Shown: positions 35,907-45,846 of the stretch, piece by piece
Numbering within the stretch: position 1 is the first letter of the stretch
How the letters are laid out: every line of letters begins with the position of its first letter
From: Roseovarius pelagicus
Lineage (GTDB): Bacteria; Pseudomonadota; Alphaproteobacteria; Rhodobacterales; Rhodobacteraceae
DNA: 64,000 nucleotides
Direction: 5' to 3'
Assembly (NCBI RefSeq): GCF_025639885.1
Contig: NZ_CP106738.1
Span: 1,984,001 to 2,048,000, forward strand
The notes under the pieces: model-generated
Seen by the model: the letters and a program-made list of their open reading frames with translations, nothing else
Told to the model about the DNA's origin: nothing
The model's database searches: none
Program-made: the position numbers and the translations under genes

Positions 35907-36413
35907 CTATGCAGGCGCTGTGGTGCGTGGAAGCACCCAGTCCTCGCGCGGAAAATGGCAGGTGTAACCATTCGGTACACGCTGCAGATAATCCTGATGT
36001 TCTGGCTCGGCCTCCCAGAAGTCACCGACGGGCTCCACCTCGGTCACAACTTTACCCGGCCACAGGCCGCTGGCCTCGACGTCATGGATGGTGCGGCGCG
36101 CCATCAATTTCTGCGCGTCATCGACATAGTAGATCGCCGACCGATAACTCATTCCGATATCGTTGCCCTGCCGGTTCGCGGTGGTTGGATCGTGGATCTG
36201 AAAGAACAACTCCAGAATCTCACGATAGCTGATCTTTGCCGGATCAAATATGATCTCAATGCCCTCGGCATGGGTGCCGTGATCACGATAAGTGGCATTC
36301 GGCACGTCACCCCCGGTGTAACCCACACGCGTCGAAACCACCCCCGGTTTGCGGCGAATGAGGTCCTGCATTCCCCAGAAACATCCCCCCGCCAGAACAG
36401 CACGCTCGGTCAT
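35907..36413 (-). CDS. msrA: peptide-methionine (S)-S-oxide reductase
   Basis: A 168-residue MsrA that reduces the S-epimer of methionine sulfoxide. Catalytic Cys11 is in GGCFWG, followed by the [12 protein letters not shown] and [11 protein letters not shown] signatures and [13 protein letters not shown]. The C-terminal [10 protein letters not shown] has one further Cys that may resolve the sulfenic acid. It overlaps msrB by 4 bp, giving a coupled pair for both sulfoxide epimers. Confidence 0.95.
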   Translation of the reverse strand: MTERAVLAGGCFWGMQDLIRRKPGVVSTRVGYTGGDVPNATYRDHGTHAEGIEIIFDPAKISYREILELFFQIHDPTTANRQGNDIGMSYRSAIYYVDDAQKLMARRTIHDVEASGLWPGKVVTEVEPVGDFWEAEPEHQDYLQRVPNGYTCHFPREDWVLPRTTAPA

Positions 36414-36859
36414 GTCAAATCCTCCACTTGATCTAGATACTCACCATAGCCTTCGGCCTGCATATCGTCACGGTGGATAAACCGCAGGCTGGCAGAATTT
36501 ATGCAGTAGCGCAGACCGCCCCGATCACGCGGCCCGTCAGGAAAGACATGGCCAAGATGGCTGTCGCCATGGGTGCTGCGCACTTCGGTCCGAACCATGC
36601 CGAGGCTCTCATCGCGCAATTCGCTCACATAAGCCGGTACGATCGGCTTGGTGAAGCTGGGCCAGCCACAACCGCTCTCGAACTTGTCAGAGGACGCAAA
36701 AAGCGGCTCGCCCGAAACGATATCCACATAGATCCCCGGGGCAGTGTTGTCCAAAAGTGCCCCGGTGCCGGGGCGCTCGGTGCCGCTTTGCTGGGTCACA
36801 CGAAACGCCTCGGGCGACAGGCGGGCGATTGCGTCGGGGTCTTTGGTGTAGCTGGTCAC
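36410..36859 (-). CDS. msrB: peptide-methionine (R)-S-oxide reductase, zinc-less type
   Basis: A 149-residue MsrB that reduces the R-epimer of methionine sulfoxide. Catalytic Cys is in LRYCINS and a possible resolving Cys in SGCGWPSF. The two CxxC zinc motifs of the E. coli type are missing ([10 protein letters not shown] and [12 protein letters not shown] occupy those places), so this should be the zinc-free form. GTG at 36859 is the likely start, 9 nt after AAAGGA; a longer in-frame reading to 37096 would overrun the divergent peroxidase gene and is rejected. Confidence 0.92.
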   Translation of the reverse strand: MTSYTKDPDAIARLSPEAFRVTQQSGTERPGTGALLDNTAPGIYVDIVSGEPLFASSDKFESGCGWPSFTKPIVPAYVSELRDESLGMVRTEVRSTHGDSHLGHVFPDGPRDRGGLRYCINSASLRFIHRDDMQAEGYGEYLDQVEDLT

Positions 36860-37001
36860 GACTTGCGTTCCTTTCCTCACTTGATGTGTATTAGATGGGA
36901 CAAACGCGCCAAATTCAAAACGATATTTCATGTCACTCACTGCCGGGTGATCCAAAGGTGACAGGATTGCCTGCCGCCCCCATATAAAAAGGAAGAGCAA
37001 C

Positions 37002-37520
37002 ATGCGTGCCGTCCTCGCAATATTGATGATGCTTTGGGCGCTGCCTGCGTCCGCGCTGGACCTCAATGCGCCGTTCGATAATATCGATGGTGACACGCTG
37101 CGCCTGTCGGATTGGGCCGGGCAACCGATACTGGTCGTGAATACCGCTTCGCGCTGCGGCTTTACCGATCAATACGAGGGATTGCAGACCCTCTACAACC
37201 GGTACCGCGCCCGCGGATTGGTCGTTCTGGCCGTTCCTTCGGGCGATTTTCGGCAAGAACTGGCCAGCAACGCAGAGGTCAAGGAGTTCTGCACCCTGAC
37301 ATACGGCATCGACATGCCGATGACGGGTATAACATCGGTTCGCGGCGCGACGGCGCATCCGTTTTACGAATCCGTTGCCGAAGAGATCGGGTTCACACCT
37401 TCATGGAACTTCAACAAGATCCTGATCGCGCCGGACGGCACCGTGGCGGCGACTTTCGGCAGTACAGTCCAACCGCTGTCGGAACTGTTGACGAACGAGA
37501 TCGAAACGCTGCTGAACTGA
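37002..37520 (+). CDS. exported glutathione-peroxidase-family protein
   Basis: A 172-residue peroxidase with a signal peptide (about 1-18, ending PASA). The active Cys52 is in NTASRCGFTDQYEGLQ, and the WNFNKILI motif supplies the tryptophan/asparagine of the catalytic tetrad. The usual NQFGxQEP segment reads GDFRQEL, a relaxed version. It probably reduces peroxides in the periplasm with thioredoxin-like partners. It is divergent from msrB-msrA over 142 bp, so the three form a small oxidative-damage locus. Confidence 0.88.
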   Translation: MRAVLAILMMLWALPASALDLNAPFDNIDGDTLRLSDWAGQPILVVNTASRCGFTDQYEGLQTLYNRYRARGLVVLAVPSGDFRQELASNAEVKEFCTLTYGIDMPMTGITSVRGATAHPFYESVAEEIGFTPSWNFNKILIAPDGTVAATFGSTVQPLSELLTNEIETLLN

Positions 37521-37596
37521 CGCCGGATTTCGGTATTTTTTGAATAATGAAACAAATGTTTTTCATCTTTTCCCAAATACCTAAATCGCACGGTAT

Positions 37597-38577
37597 CTAC
37601 TTGCGCGACACCAAAAGGGTCGCCCCGCCGGTGTCCCGGCTGGGCGGCACGCCATAGGCTTTGCGGTAGGCTTTGGAGAAATGCGACGGTGCCTTGAACC
37701 CGCAAAGCAGGCTGATTTCGGTCAGCGGCAGGTCGGTTTGCGCCAGCAAGCTGCGGGCCTTTTCCAACCGCAATTGCAAATAGTAGCGGTTCGGCGAGGT
37801 GCCAAGATAGCGGGAAAAATGCCGTTCCAATTGCCGGGTGGAGGTGCCCGCAGCACGGGCGATCTCGGCGGGCGGCAAGGGGTCTTCGGTGTTTGATTGC
37901 ATGATGTCGATGGCCAGAACCAGATTTCGATGACGAATACCCAGTTGATTGGCCAGAAATCCACGTTGCGCCTGACTATTGGGGCGCGGTGCAGGATAGA
38001 TCATCTGATCTGCCACCCATGTGGCCAATTCTGCGCCGTAGTCGGTGCCGATCCGCTCAAGTATCAGGTCCATCGACGCGGCGCTTCCGGCGCAGCTGAA
38101 CACGCGCCCATCGACCGTATAGATCACGTCCTGCAGGTCGATATTGGGGAAGTTTTCAGCCATGGCGCTGGCATATTCCCAGTGTGTCGTGGCTCTTCGC
38201 CCGGCCAGCAACCCGGCCAGTGCCAGCGTATAGCTGCCACTGCTGATCGAACCATAGTCCATGCCTTTGCGCGTTTCGCGGCGCAGCCAGCCCAACACTT
38301 TGCGCGTGCTGCCCGCACCTGCATCGACCCCGGCGCAGACAATCAGCGTGTCGCGGCGATCAAGATCGATCAGACCGGCCTGAACGCTGACCTGAAGCCC
38401 GTTCCACGCGGTAACAGGCCCTCCATCCTCGCTGAGCAACAGCCAATCGTAGAACTGGCGCCCCTCGGCAAAGCGGTTTGCCAGCGCCAGCGCCTCTTGG
38501 GCGCAGGTCATGCCGAGCGGGGAGAAGCCCGGCAGGAGCAGGAACACATATCGTTTGGGTTTGTGGTCTGCGTCCAC
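37597..38577 (-). CDS. GlxA-family transcriptional regulator (DJ-1/PfpI domain plus AraC helix-turn-helix)
   Basis: A 326-residue regulator with an N-terminal DJ-1/PfpI-like amidotransferase-fold sensor (about 9-185) and a C-terminal AraC DNA-binding domain (about 220-318, with GTSTRQLERHFSRYLG and LCGFKAPSHFSKAYRKAYG). GlxA-type regulators often control choline, betaine, carnitine or dimethylglycine use (GbdR, CdhR). It lies 17 bp after the dimethylglycine/sarcosine-dehydrogenase-like gene on the same strand, so it probably regulates that locus. Confidence 0.9.
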   Translation of the reverse strand: MDADHKPKRYVFLLLPGFSPLGMTCAQEALALANRFAEGRQFYDWLLLSEDGGPVTAWNGLQVSVQAGLIDLDRRDTLIVCAGVDAGAGSTRKVLGWLRRETRKGMDYGSISSGSYTLALAGLLAGRRATTHWEYASAMAENFPNIDLQDVIYTVDGRVFSCAGSAASMDLILERIGTDYGAELATWVADQMIYPAPRPNSQAQRGFLANQLGIRHRNLVLAIDIMQSNTEDPLPPAEIARAAGTSTRQLERHFSRYLGTSPNRYYLQLRLEKARSLLAQTDLPLTEISLLCGFKAPSHFSKAYRKAYGVPPSRDTGGATLLVSRK

Positions 38578-38594
38578 TTGGTGCCTCTTTGCGT

Positions 38595-41045
38595 TCAGGC
38601 GCGCATATTTGCGCCATTGGCATCATAGAGCGGTGCGGCGTGTACGGTGGCCGGGTACATCTGGCCAAGGATTTCAACCTCAAGCGCGGTGCCTCCTGCG
38701 GCCTGCGCCGCCTCTACATAGCCCATCGCGACGGATTTGCGCGCGTGATGCGCGTAGCCGCCGGAACTGACATAGCCCACCGGGCGGCCCTGCGTCAGGA
38801 TCGCTTCGTCGCCGGAGACATCAATACCGTCCACGTCGATCACCAGTGTCACCAGCTTGCGCGCTGGCCCGGCACTCTGCTGGGCTAGGGTGGCTTGTTT
38901 ACCAATGAAATCCTTTTTCCAGTTGATGAAAGCATCCATCCCGGATTCTACCGCGTCAAAATCGGGACGAAAATCGAGCGTCCAGACGCCCCATCCCTTT
39001 TCCAGACGCATCGACATGAGCGCACGCGCCCCGTACCAGCGCAGGCCCAGATCGGTGCCGGCCTCTTCTACCGCCTCGTAGAGACGCAGAAGGTATTGCG
39101 GGCGGCAATAGATCTCGTATCCCAATTCTCCGGAAAAGCTGATCCGGTTCAGGATAACCGGCACACCACCCACATAGGTCTGTGCCAGATCCCGAAATTT
39201 GAACGCCTCGGCGCTGACATCCTGCCGGGTGATCGCCTGGAGCAACGCACGCGATTTTGGCCCACTTAGCGCGATCCCGTGCCAGTCATCCGAGACGTTG
39301 CGATAGGTCACGTCATCGGGCACCCGCGCCTCGAACCAGCGGCGATGCGCCTCTTGCATGGCCCCAGAACCGAAGAGCATGAAGTGATCCTCGGCCAGAC
39401 AGGCCACCGTCAGATCACCGTATAGTTTGCCCTTTTCGGTCAGCATCGGAGTCAGGGTCAGACGGCCCGGTTTCGGGACGTATCCGGCAAGAACTGTGTC
39501 TAGAAATGCCCGTGCCCCAATGCCTTTTACCTCGTGCTTGGCAAAATTGGCGATTTCGATCGCGCCGACGGCCTCGCGTACGGCCTTGACCTCGCGCGCG
39601 ACATAGTCGAACGAGCGGTTGCGCTCGAATGTCGGTTCTTCATGGGCATCCTCTGGTCCGTCCGCGAACCATAGCGCGTTTTCCAACCCAAAGCCCTGAT
39701 CCATCACCGCGCCCTTGGCCACCAGCCGATCATAAAGCGAAGTGGTTTTCTGCAATCGGCCTTTTGGCAGCGTTTCATTCGGGAAGGTCATTACAAAGCG
39801 GCGCTCGTAATTCTCTGTCGATTTCACGGTGCCCCAATCGGGGCTGGCCCAGTCGCCAAAGCGCGCCACGTCCATCGCCCAGACATCAATGCTGGGTTCG
39901 CCGTCGATCATCCATTCGGCCATGGTCAGCCCAACGCCACCGCCCTGACAGAACCCGGCCATGACGCCCACGGCGCACCAGTAGTTGCGCATACCCGGCA
40001 CCGGGCCGATCATCGGGTTGCCATCGGGGCCGAAGGTGAACGGACCGTTGATCGCATCCTTTATCCCGGTATTGGCGAGCGCCGGGATACGCTCAAACCC
40101 TAGTTCCAGACGGTCGGCAATGCGTTCCAGATCGGGTTGAAGCAGTTCATGGCCGAAATCCCATGGCGTACCTTCAACCTTCCATGGCGTGCCGCGCGGT
40201 TCATACGTACCCAGCAGCATGCCTTGGCGTTCCTGCCGAAAGTAGATGTTCGCCTCGTAATCGATACCACAAGGCAGGCGATCAGAACGGCTGGCGATTT
40301 CGGGGATTGCCTCGGTGATCAGGTAATGATGCTCCATCGGTTGCACAGGAATATTGATGCCCTGCATATGGCCCACCTCGCGCGCCCAGAGGCCGCCGCA
40401 ATTGACGATGTGTTCTGCGTTGATCACCCCCTGCGGGGTGGTCACATCCCAGCTGCCGTCGGCGCGCTGTTTCGTCTCTGTTGCGGGGCAATGGGTGAAA
40501 AATTGCGCGCCGTGAACCTTGGCCGCCTTGGCAAAGGCGTAGGTGGCGCCGGATGGGTCCAGATCGCCGTCCTGATCATCCCAGAGCGCCGCGAGATAGT
40601 GTTTTGGGTCGATCAGCGGATGCCGTTCCGACACCTCGGAGGGGCTGATGAATTCCTGATGCAGGCCCATGTAGCGCGCTTTTGAGCGTTCGCGTTTGAG
40701 ATAGTCATACCATGTCTTGTTCGAGGCAAGGTAGAAGCCGCCGGTGATGTGCAGGCCGACGCTGTGCCCACTAAGTTCCTCGATCTCCTTGTATAGGTCG
40801 ATGGTATAGCTTTGCAGGCGGCTGATATTGGGATCGCTGCTAATGGTATGGATTTGCCCCGCCGCGTGCCAGCTGCTGCCGCTGGTCAGTTCGTTGCGCT
40901 CCAGCAGGACAACATCCTTCCAGCCAAACTTGGCCAGATGGAACAGAATAGAGCATCCGACGACACCGCCGCCGATGATCACGGCCTTGGCGTGAGAGGG
41001 AAGTTTCTTGCCGCCGGCTTCGACGTTTTGCTGGATCTCGGGCAT
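38595..41045 (-). CDS. dimethylglycine/sarcosine dehydrogenase-like flavoprotein with GcvT domain
   Basis: An 816-residue two-part enzyme. The N-terminal FAD domain has VIIGGGVVGCS at 22-32 and the SGSSWHAAGQIH segment, where His60 corresponds to the covalent FAD attachment site of dimethylglycine and sarcosine dehydrogenases. The C-terminal half (about 430-810) is a GcvT-like folate-binding domain that can catch the released formaldehyde as methylene-tetrahydrofolate. The substrate is probably an N-methylated glycine or related amine. It starts 15 bp after an exported-protein gene and precedes the GlxA regulator. Confidence 0.9.
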   Translation of the reverse strand: MPEIQQNVEAGGKKLPSHAKAVIIGGGVVGCSILFHLAKFGWKDVVLLERNELTSGSSWHAAGQIHTISSDPNISRLQSYTIDLYKEIEELSGHSVGLHITGGFYLASNKTWYDYLKRERSKARYMGLHQEFISPSEVSERHPLIDPKHYLAALWDDQDGDLDPSGATYAFAKAAKVHGAQFFTHCPATETKQRADGSWDVTTPQGVINAEHIVNCGGLWAREVGHMQGINIPVQPMEHHYLITEAIPEIASRSDRLPCGIDYEANIYFRQERQGMLLGTYEPRGTPWKVEGTPWDFGHELLQPDLERIADRLELGFERIPALANTGIKDAINGPFTFGPDGNPMIGPVPGMRNYWCAVGVMAGFCQGGGVGLTMAEWMIDGEPSIDVWAMDVARFGDWASPDWGTVKSTENYERRFVMTFPNETLPKGRLQKTTSLYDRLVAKGAVMDQGFGLENALWFADGPEDAHEEPTFERNRSFDYVAREVKAVREAVGAIEIANFAKHEVKGIGARAFLDTVLAGYVPKPGRLTLTPMLTEKGKLYGDLTVACLAEDHFMLFGSGAMQEAHRRWFEARVPDDVTYRNVSDDWHGIALSGPKSRALLQAITRQDVSAEAFKFRDLAQTYVGGVPVILNRISFSGELGYEIYCRPQYLLRLYEAVEEAGTDLGLRWYGARALMSMRLEKGWGVWTLDFRPDFDAVESGMDAFINWKKDFIGKQATLAQQSAGPARKLVTLVIDVDGIDVSGDEAILTQGRPVGYVSSGGYAHHARKSVAMGYVEAAQAAGGTALEVEILGQMYPATVHAAPLYDANGANMRA

Positions 41046-41060
41046 ATCGGGGTTCCTGTC

Positions 41061-41780
41061 TTAGAGATCGTCGTAAATGAGAAAGTGAAAGGACCAGAAG
41101 CCGGTCAGCTCTGTATCCTCGCAACGCAGTTTCGCGACCGTCACACGGTCTGTCGCACGATGTATCGCGTAGCGGTCGCGCAGCAGCCGACACTCCCAAT
41201 CACCGGGCGCATAGAGATCGTAGAAATCAATCCGATCCAGCGCGGGAAAGCCCGTTTCCGTCTCATTCGGCGGGTAGGCGTCGCGGAGGATGGCAAGCTG
41301 CGCGCGCGCCGCCTTGCGCAAACCAAATGGCGTCGCCAGTTGTACGTCGCCCCGCATCAGCGCGCCGTTATGCAGCGACAGCGGCACGTCCTCCCAGATG
41401 TTGTCCCAAATCGGCTCTGCGCCGATCTCGCGCAGTATGTCCATCATGGCATGCGTCACGCCTGCGCGCTCGGTTACCACGCCGGGCACCAGCAGGTCAT
41501 TCTCGGGCAGGTGGTTCAGCGTCATTCGGCGCAGCGGCCAGTAGCGTGTGGCCTCGCCCGTATCCAGTGCGACTTCGATCAGGTGCTGGTCGTGCAGCCC
41601 GGCAAAGTGCGACCCGAGGTTATCGACGATGTCGCGCAGCACATAGATATGCGTCTGCGTCGCGGCCATAACGCGGTCCTCGGATTGTGTCAGTCGCGGC
41701 GGGGTCGCGGTCGCCGGGGTGGCGATGAACAGCGCGCAGATCAGGCAGATGAGGCGTGTCATTTTCCGGGCGTCACGCAT
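41061..41780 (-). CDS. exported protein of unknown function
   Basis: A 239-residue protein with a signal peptide (hydrophobic core LICLICALFIATPATA). The mature part has the segments GLHDQHLIEVALDTG, RYWPLRR and GFWSFHFLIYDD, and two cysteines (WECRLL and KLRCED) that could form a disulfide. No domain is recognised. ATG 41780 has AGAGGT 6 nt upstream; ATG 41762 would also give a signal peptide. It sits 1 bp after the frameshifted isocitrate-lyase-family gene and 15 bp before the flavoprotein gene, so it is probably part of the same transcript. Confidence 0.7.
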   Translation of the reverse strand: MRDARKMTRLICLICALFIATPATATPPRLTQSEDRVMAATQTHIYVLRDIVDNLGSHFAGLHDQHLIEVALDTGEATRYWPLRRMTLNHLPENDLLVPGVVTERAGVTHAMMDILREIGAEPIWDNIWEDVPLSLHNGALMRGDVQLATPFGLRKAARAQLAILRDAYPPNETETGFPALDRIDFYDLYAPGDWECRLLRDRYAIHRATDRVTVAKLRCEDTELTGFWSFHFLIYDDL

Positions 41781-41781
41781 G

Positions 41782-42602
41782 TCACGACCTCTGGTGTTTG
41801 GTCAGAAGCGTGTTGATCTCAGCCTCGTCCGCGGCCCGCGCCAGCCCCGAAAAATCGCCATTCAACATCCCCTGCGCCGCGTTGATCGCAGCGCCATATG
41901 CCACCCGCGCCAGTGATCCGCCCACCGACAGGCGTGCGGCCCCGAGTGCGGCGAAATCGGCATGCGTCAGCGATGCATAGCGGCCCGACGTCAGCACGTT
42001 CACCGGCACCGAAACGCTGTCGATGATCCGGCGCAGCGCGTCCGTATCAGGGGGGCAGGAACATAAACACAATCAGCACCGACAGCCTCATAGGCCTGAA
42101 TGCGGCGGATCGCCTCGTCCACGTCGTACTGGTTCGTCATCACCCCATCGGCGCGGGCAACCAGTACAAAATCGCGTGGCAAGGTGCGCGCGGCACTGGC
42201 CGCGGCGCGGATGCGTTCGACGGCCAGATCGAAATCGTAAGCGGCGCATCCGGGTAGCGCGGTATCCTCGATCGAACAACCCGCCAGCCCCACCTCAGCC
42301 GCCATGCGAATGGTGTCAGCCACGGTTTCAGGAGCCTCGCCAAAGCCATTTTCGAAATCGCCCGAAACAGGCACTGTTACGGCTGAAATCAGTTCTTGTG
42401 CATGCGTCAGCGCCTCGTCGCGCGTCAGCGTTCCGCCATCAACACGCCCTTGGGTAAAGGCATGACCCGCGGACGTGGTCGCAATCGCCTCGACGCCCAG
42501 CGCCTGCATCATCCGCGCCGATCCCTTGTCCCATGCGTTGACCAGCAAAAACGGATCACCCGTGCGGTGCAGCGCGCGAAATGTTGCTCCGATATCTGGC
42601 AT
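41782..42602 (-). pseudogene. isocitrate lyase/phosphoenolpyruvate mutase-family gene, frameshifted
   Basis: Two overlapping reading frames together encode one ICL/PEP-mutase superfamily protein of about 273 residues. The first has the FLLVNAWDKGSARMMQALG start, SGDFENGFG, the GLAGCSIEDT acidic motif and FVLVARADG, and breaks after DCVYVPAP. The second continues PDTDALRRIIDSVSVPVN to the natural end. The break is at a six-C tract (plus-strand G 42050-42055); one more C would restore the frame. The start overlaps the tdh stop (TGATG at 42602). It may be a recent pseudogene or a base-calling error. An intact enzyme would cleave or form C-C or C-P bonds on small oxo/hydroxy acids. Confidence 0.8.
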
Positions 42603-43642
42603 CACGTGTCCCAATCCATCACGACCTTGCCGGAATTGCCGGATATCATTGCGGCAAAGCCTTCTTCGAAATCGTCGATCCCGATGCGGTGGGTGATCAG
42701 GCCGGACACGTCGAGGCCGGATTGCACCAATGCGATCATCTTGTACCAGGTCTCGAACATCTCGCGGCCATAGATGCCTTTGACATGCAGCATCTTGAAG
42801 ATGATCTTGTTCCAGTCGACGGCGAATTCGGTCGGCGCGATGCCCAGCAGCGCGATTTTGCCACCGTTATTCATGCGCGAAATCATCTGTTGCATCGCCG
42901 CCGCCGCGCCGGACATTTCCAGCCCCACGTCGAAGCCTTCGGTCATGCCGATACGGTCCATGACATCCTCCAGATTTTCCTCCGAAACGTCGACCACATG
43001 CTGCACGCCCATCTCGCGGGCCAGGCTCAACCGATATGGGTTGATATCGGTGATCACCGTCTTGCGCGCGCCGACCTTTTGCGCGACCAGTGCGCCCATG
43101 ATCCCAATGGGGCCAGCCCCCGTCACCAGCACATCCTCGCCCACCAGATCAAAACTGAGCGCGGTGTGAACGGCATTGCCGAAAGGGTCAAAGATCGCTG
43201 CGATTTCGTCAGTGATATCCTCCGGAATCGGCACCACGTTGGCCTCTGGAATGCACAGATATTCAGCAAAACTACCGGGACGGTTAACGCCGACGCCCTT
43301 GGTGTTGCGGCAGAGCTGTCCGCGCCCGGCACGGCAATTTCGGCAGGTACCACAGACGATATGGCCCTCGCCACTGACCCGTTGGCCAATCTTGTATTTC
43401 ACGGCCGCCGCGCCGGTATCAACGATCTCGCCCACGAATTCGTGGCCAACCACCATGGGAACGGGCACCACCTTGGCGCTGAATTCGTCCCATTTCCAGA
43501 TATGCACATCGGTACCACAGATTGCGGATTTCTTGACTTTGATCAGCACGTCACTTGGACCCGGTTCGGGGACCGGAACATATTCCATCCACAGCCCCGG
43601 TTCGGGTTTGGCTTTCACAAGTGCTTTCATTTCGTTTTTCAT
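42602..43642 (-). CDS. tdh: L-threonine 3-dehydrogenase
   Basis: A 346-residue zinc dehydrogenase that oxidises threonine to 2-amino-3-ketobutyrate with NAD. It is very close to E. coli Tdh throughout: [15 protein letters not shown] (catalytic zinc Cys), GHEFVGE, the structural-zinc run [28 protein letters not shown] and GAGPIGIMG for NAD. ATG 43642 has GGGGGA 4 nt upstream; ATG 43630 ([10 protein letters not shown]) aligns with the E. coli start. It overlaps the upstream PLP gene by 4 bp and shares one base with the downstream gene. Confidence 0.95.
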   Translation of the reverse strand: MKNEMKALVKAKPEPGLWMEYVPVPEPGPSDVLIKVKKSAICGTDVHIWKWDEFSAKVVPVPMVVGHEFVGEIVDTGAAAVKYKIGQRVSGEGHIVCGTCRNCRAGRGQLCRNTKGVGVNRPGSFAEYLCIPEANVVPIPEDITDEIAAIFDPFGNAVHTALSFDLVGEDVLVTGAGPIGIMGALVAQKVGARKTVITDINPYRLSLAREMGVQHVVDVSEENLEDVMDRIGMTEGFDVGLEMSGAAAAMQQMISRMNNGGKIALLGIAPTEFAVDWNKIIFKMLHVKGIYGREMFETWYKMIALVQSGLDVSGLITHRIGIDDFEEGFAAMISGNSGKVVMDWDT

Positions 43643-44562
43643 GTCGTCCCCCAAAGGTCTGTCGAGAGGTATTTCAATCCGCTGTCGCAGATCACGATGG
43701 CAATGGTGCCGCCCTGCTCGCGGGTCTGCAGCAGGTGGATCGCGGCGGCCAGATTGGCCCCGGCGGAATAGCCACCGAAAACGCCCTCACGGCGTGCCAG
43801 CAGCCTTGCCGCTTTGCGGGCCTCATTGCCGGAAACAGTCTCTGTTCCGGCCAAATCAACGTCTTTCAGATGCGTCAACTCCGACATCGAATAACCGCCG
43901 CCCTGTATCGGGTGTTGCGCCTGATCCGGCTCTACCGCGTAGCAATGCACGCCCTTGGGTGCGAAATACCGCGCGCAGCCGCCCAACGTCCCACCCGATC
44001 CGACAAAGTCGCAAAACGCGGTAATGCTGCCACCCGACTGCTGCCATATCTCAGGTGCCGTACCGGTCTGATGCGCCGCCGTGTTTGCAGGCATCCGAAA
44101 CTGATCGGCACGGAATGCGCCGCGCTCGCGTGTCAGAGTCTGCGCCGCCTCTTCGACCAGTGCCAGATCGGCACCGGACACTTCGCCCGCACGCGCACCA
44201 CTTGCTTGGCGCACCAGCACCACTTCTGCGCCCAAGGCCCGCATCATCCTAGCGCGCTCGGGCGAGTTGCCTTCACTCATCACTGCGACGAATGGATGGC
44301 CCAACACGCCACAAACAATTGCCAGCCCGGTGCCCATGTTGCCCGAAGTCAGCTCGACCACCGTCTGCCCGGCTGCCAATACGCCACTGGCGCGCGCCGC
44401 CTCAATCGTATAACGCGCCGCACGGTCTTTCTTGGAAAAGCCGGGCAACAGATAATCAAGTTTGGCCAATATACGTCCGTCATAGCCGATTTCGTCTCTG
44501 ATCCGGCTTAATTCGACCAGAGGCGTCGCTTCCATTGCATCTATGACAGATGTCAGGATCAC
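43639..44562 (-). CDS. cysteine-synthase-like PLP enzyme within the threonine operon
   Basis: A 307-residue fold-type II PLP enzyme of the cysteine synthase/cystathionine beta-synthase family. The PLP lysine is in GFSKKDRAA (K45), substrate loop TSGNMGTG at 72-79, phosphate loop VGSGGTLGG, and C-terminal [14 protein letters not shown]. The usual NPGGSxKDR reads [12 protein letters not shown] at 44562 is the start, since it overlaps the kbl stop by 4 bp (GTGA); a longer in-frame reading lies inside kbl and is rejected. Sandwiched between kbl and tdh by 4-bp overlaps, it may act on serine/threonine-derived intermediates rather than make cysteine. Confidence 0.87.
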   Translation of the reverse strand: MILTSVIDAMEATPLVELSRIRDEIGYDGRILAKLDYLLPGFSKKDRAARYTIEAARASGVLAAGQTVVELTSGNMGTGLAIVCGVLGHPFVAVMSEGNSPERARMMRALGAEVVLVRQASGARAGEVSGADLALVEEAAQTLTRERGAFRADQFRMPANTAAHQTGTAPEIWQQSGGSITAFCDFVGSGGTLGGCARYFAPKGVHCYAVEPDQAQHPIQGGGYSMSELTHLKDVDLAGTETVSGNEARKAARLLARREGVFGGYSAGANLAAAIHLLQTREQGGTIAIVICDSGLKYLSTDLWGTT

Positions 44563-45755
44563 TTGATGACCCCCAGATTCCGACCGACCAAAGCAAAGGC
44601 GTCGATTGCCGTATCCAGCTGATCCCGTGTCAGTCCCGCACTCATCTGCGTGCGGATACGGTCTTGGGATTTCGGCACCACTGGAAAGCTGAACGCCGTG
44701 ACATAGACCCCATGTTCGCCCAGCTTGGCAGCCATTTGCTGTGCCAGTTTCGGATCGCGTAACATCACCGGGATGATCGCATGGCTGCCCGGCAACAGCT
44801 CGAACCCCAGTTCCGTCATGCGCGCCCGGAAATGCGCGGCGTTGTCCCAAAGTTGCGCGCGCAGACCATCGCCCGCCTCGACCAGATCGAACATCTTGAG
44901 CGAGGCCGCCGCTATGACCGGCGCGACGGCGTTGGAGAAAAGATATGGGCGGGAACGTTGTCGCAGCCAATCCACCACTTTTGCAGAAGCGACCGTATAC
45001 CCACCCGACGCGCCGCCCAGCGCCTTACCCAGCGTGCCGGTCATGATATCGACCCGGCCCATGACACCGCAATGCTCTGCCGTGCCACGACCCGTGGCCC
45101 CAACAAAGCCGGTCGAGTGGCAATCGTCGACCATGACCATCGCATCGTATTTTTCCGCCAGATCGCAGATCTCGTCCAGCTTGGCGTAATAGCCATCCAT
45201 TGAGAACACGCCATCGGTGGCAATCAGGCGGTGCCGCGCGCCCTGCGATTCCTTAAGGCAACGTTCCAGATCAACCATGTCAGAGTTGGCATAGCGATGC
45301 CTCTGCGCCTTGCACAGACGCACACCGTCGATGATACTGGCATGGTTCAGAGCGTCCGAAATGATCGCATCCTCCGGACCGAGGATGGTTTCAAACAACC
45401 CCGCATTGGCGTCAAAGCACGACGGGTAGAGGATGCAGTCCTCCATCCCCAAAAATGCCGCGATGCGCGCCTCCAGCGCCTTGTGGTCCTCCTGCGTGCC
45501 GCAAATGAATCGCACCGACGCCATGCCGAATCCATAGCGATCCAGCGCAGCTTTGGCCGCGTCTATGATCTCTGCATTGTCCGCCAGTCCCAGATAATTA
45601 TTGGCGCATAGGTTGATCACCTGCGCCCCACCTGCCAGCGTCACCCGCCCCGATTGCGGCGAGGTGATCACGCGCTCGGTCTTGTACAACCCCTCTTCGC
45701 GCAGACCATCCAACCGTCCGCCGATATCCTCGTCAAACTTATCTGATGCTCGCAT
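44559..45755 (-). CDS. kbl: glycine C-acetyltransferase (2-amino-3-ketobutyrate CoA ligase)
   Basis: A 398-residue PLP enzyme, the same length as E. coli Kbl. It cleaves 2-amino-3-ketobutyrate with CoA to glycine and acetyl-CoA, completing threonine breakdown begun by Tdh. PLP lysine K244 is in GTLGKALGG, with [10 protein letters not shown] and [11 protein letters not shown] as family marks. ATG 45755 is chosen for length and the AAGGGAAGG site; ATG 45776 is also possible. It is 91 bp downstream of the MttB-family gene and overlaps the next PLP gene by 4 bp. Confidence 0.94.
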   Translation of the reverse strand: MRASDKFDEDIGGRLDGLREEGLYKTERVITSPQSGRVTLAGGAQVINLCANNYLGLADNAEIIDAAKAALDRYGFGMASVRFICGTQEDHKALEARIAAFLGMEDCILYPSCFDANAGLFETILGPEDAIISDALNHASIIDGVRLCKAQRHRYANSDMVDLERCLKESQGARHRLIATDGVFSMDGYYAKLDEICDLAEKYDAMVMVDDCHSTGFVGATGRGTAEHCGVMGRVDIMTGTLGKALGGASGGYTVASAKVVDWLRQRSRPYLFSNAVAPVIAAASLKMFDLVEAGDGLRAQLWDNAAHFRARMTELGFELLPGSHAIIPVMLRDPKLAQQMAAKLGEHGVYVTAFSFPVVPKSQDRIRTQMSAGLTRDQLDTAIDAFALVGRNLGVIK

Positions 45756-45846
45756 GTCCTGCCCTTCCCTTGACATGGCCCTGTTCATTTACTGGCCAAC
45801 AATATCCCGAGGGTTTGGGGGCTGGCCCCAATTCCCACATTTTAGA

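Noticed and set aside
44563..44970. Upstream extension of the cysteine-synthase-like frame
   Set aside because: It lies inside kbl in another frame; GTG 44562 with 4-bp overlap gives the normal family length.
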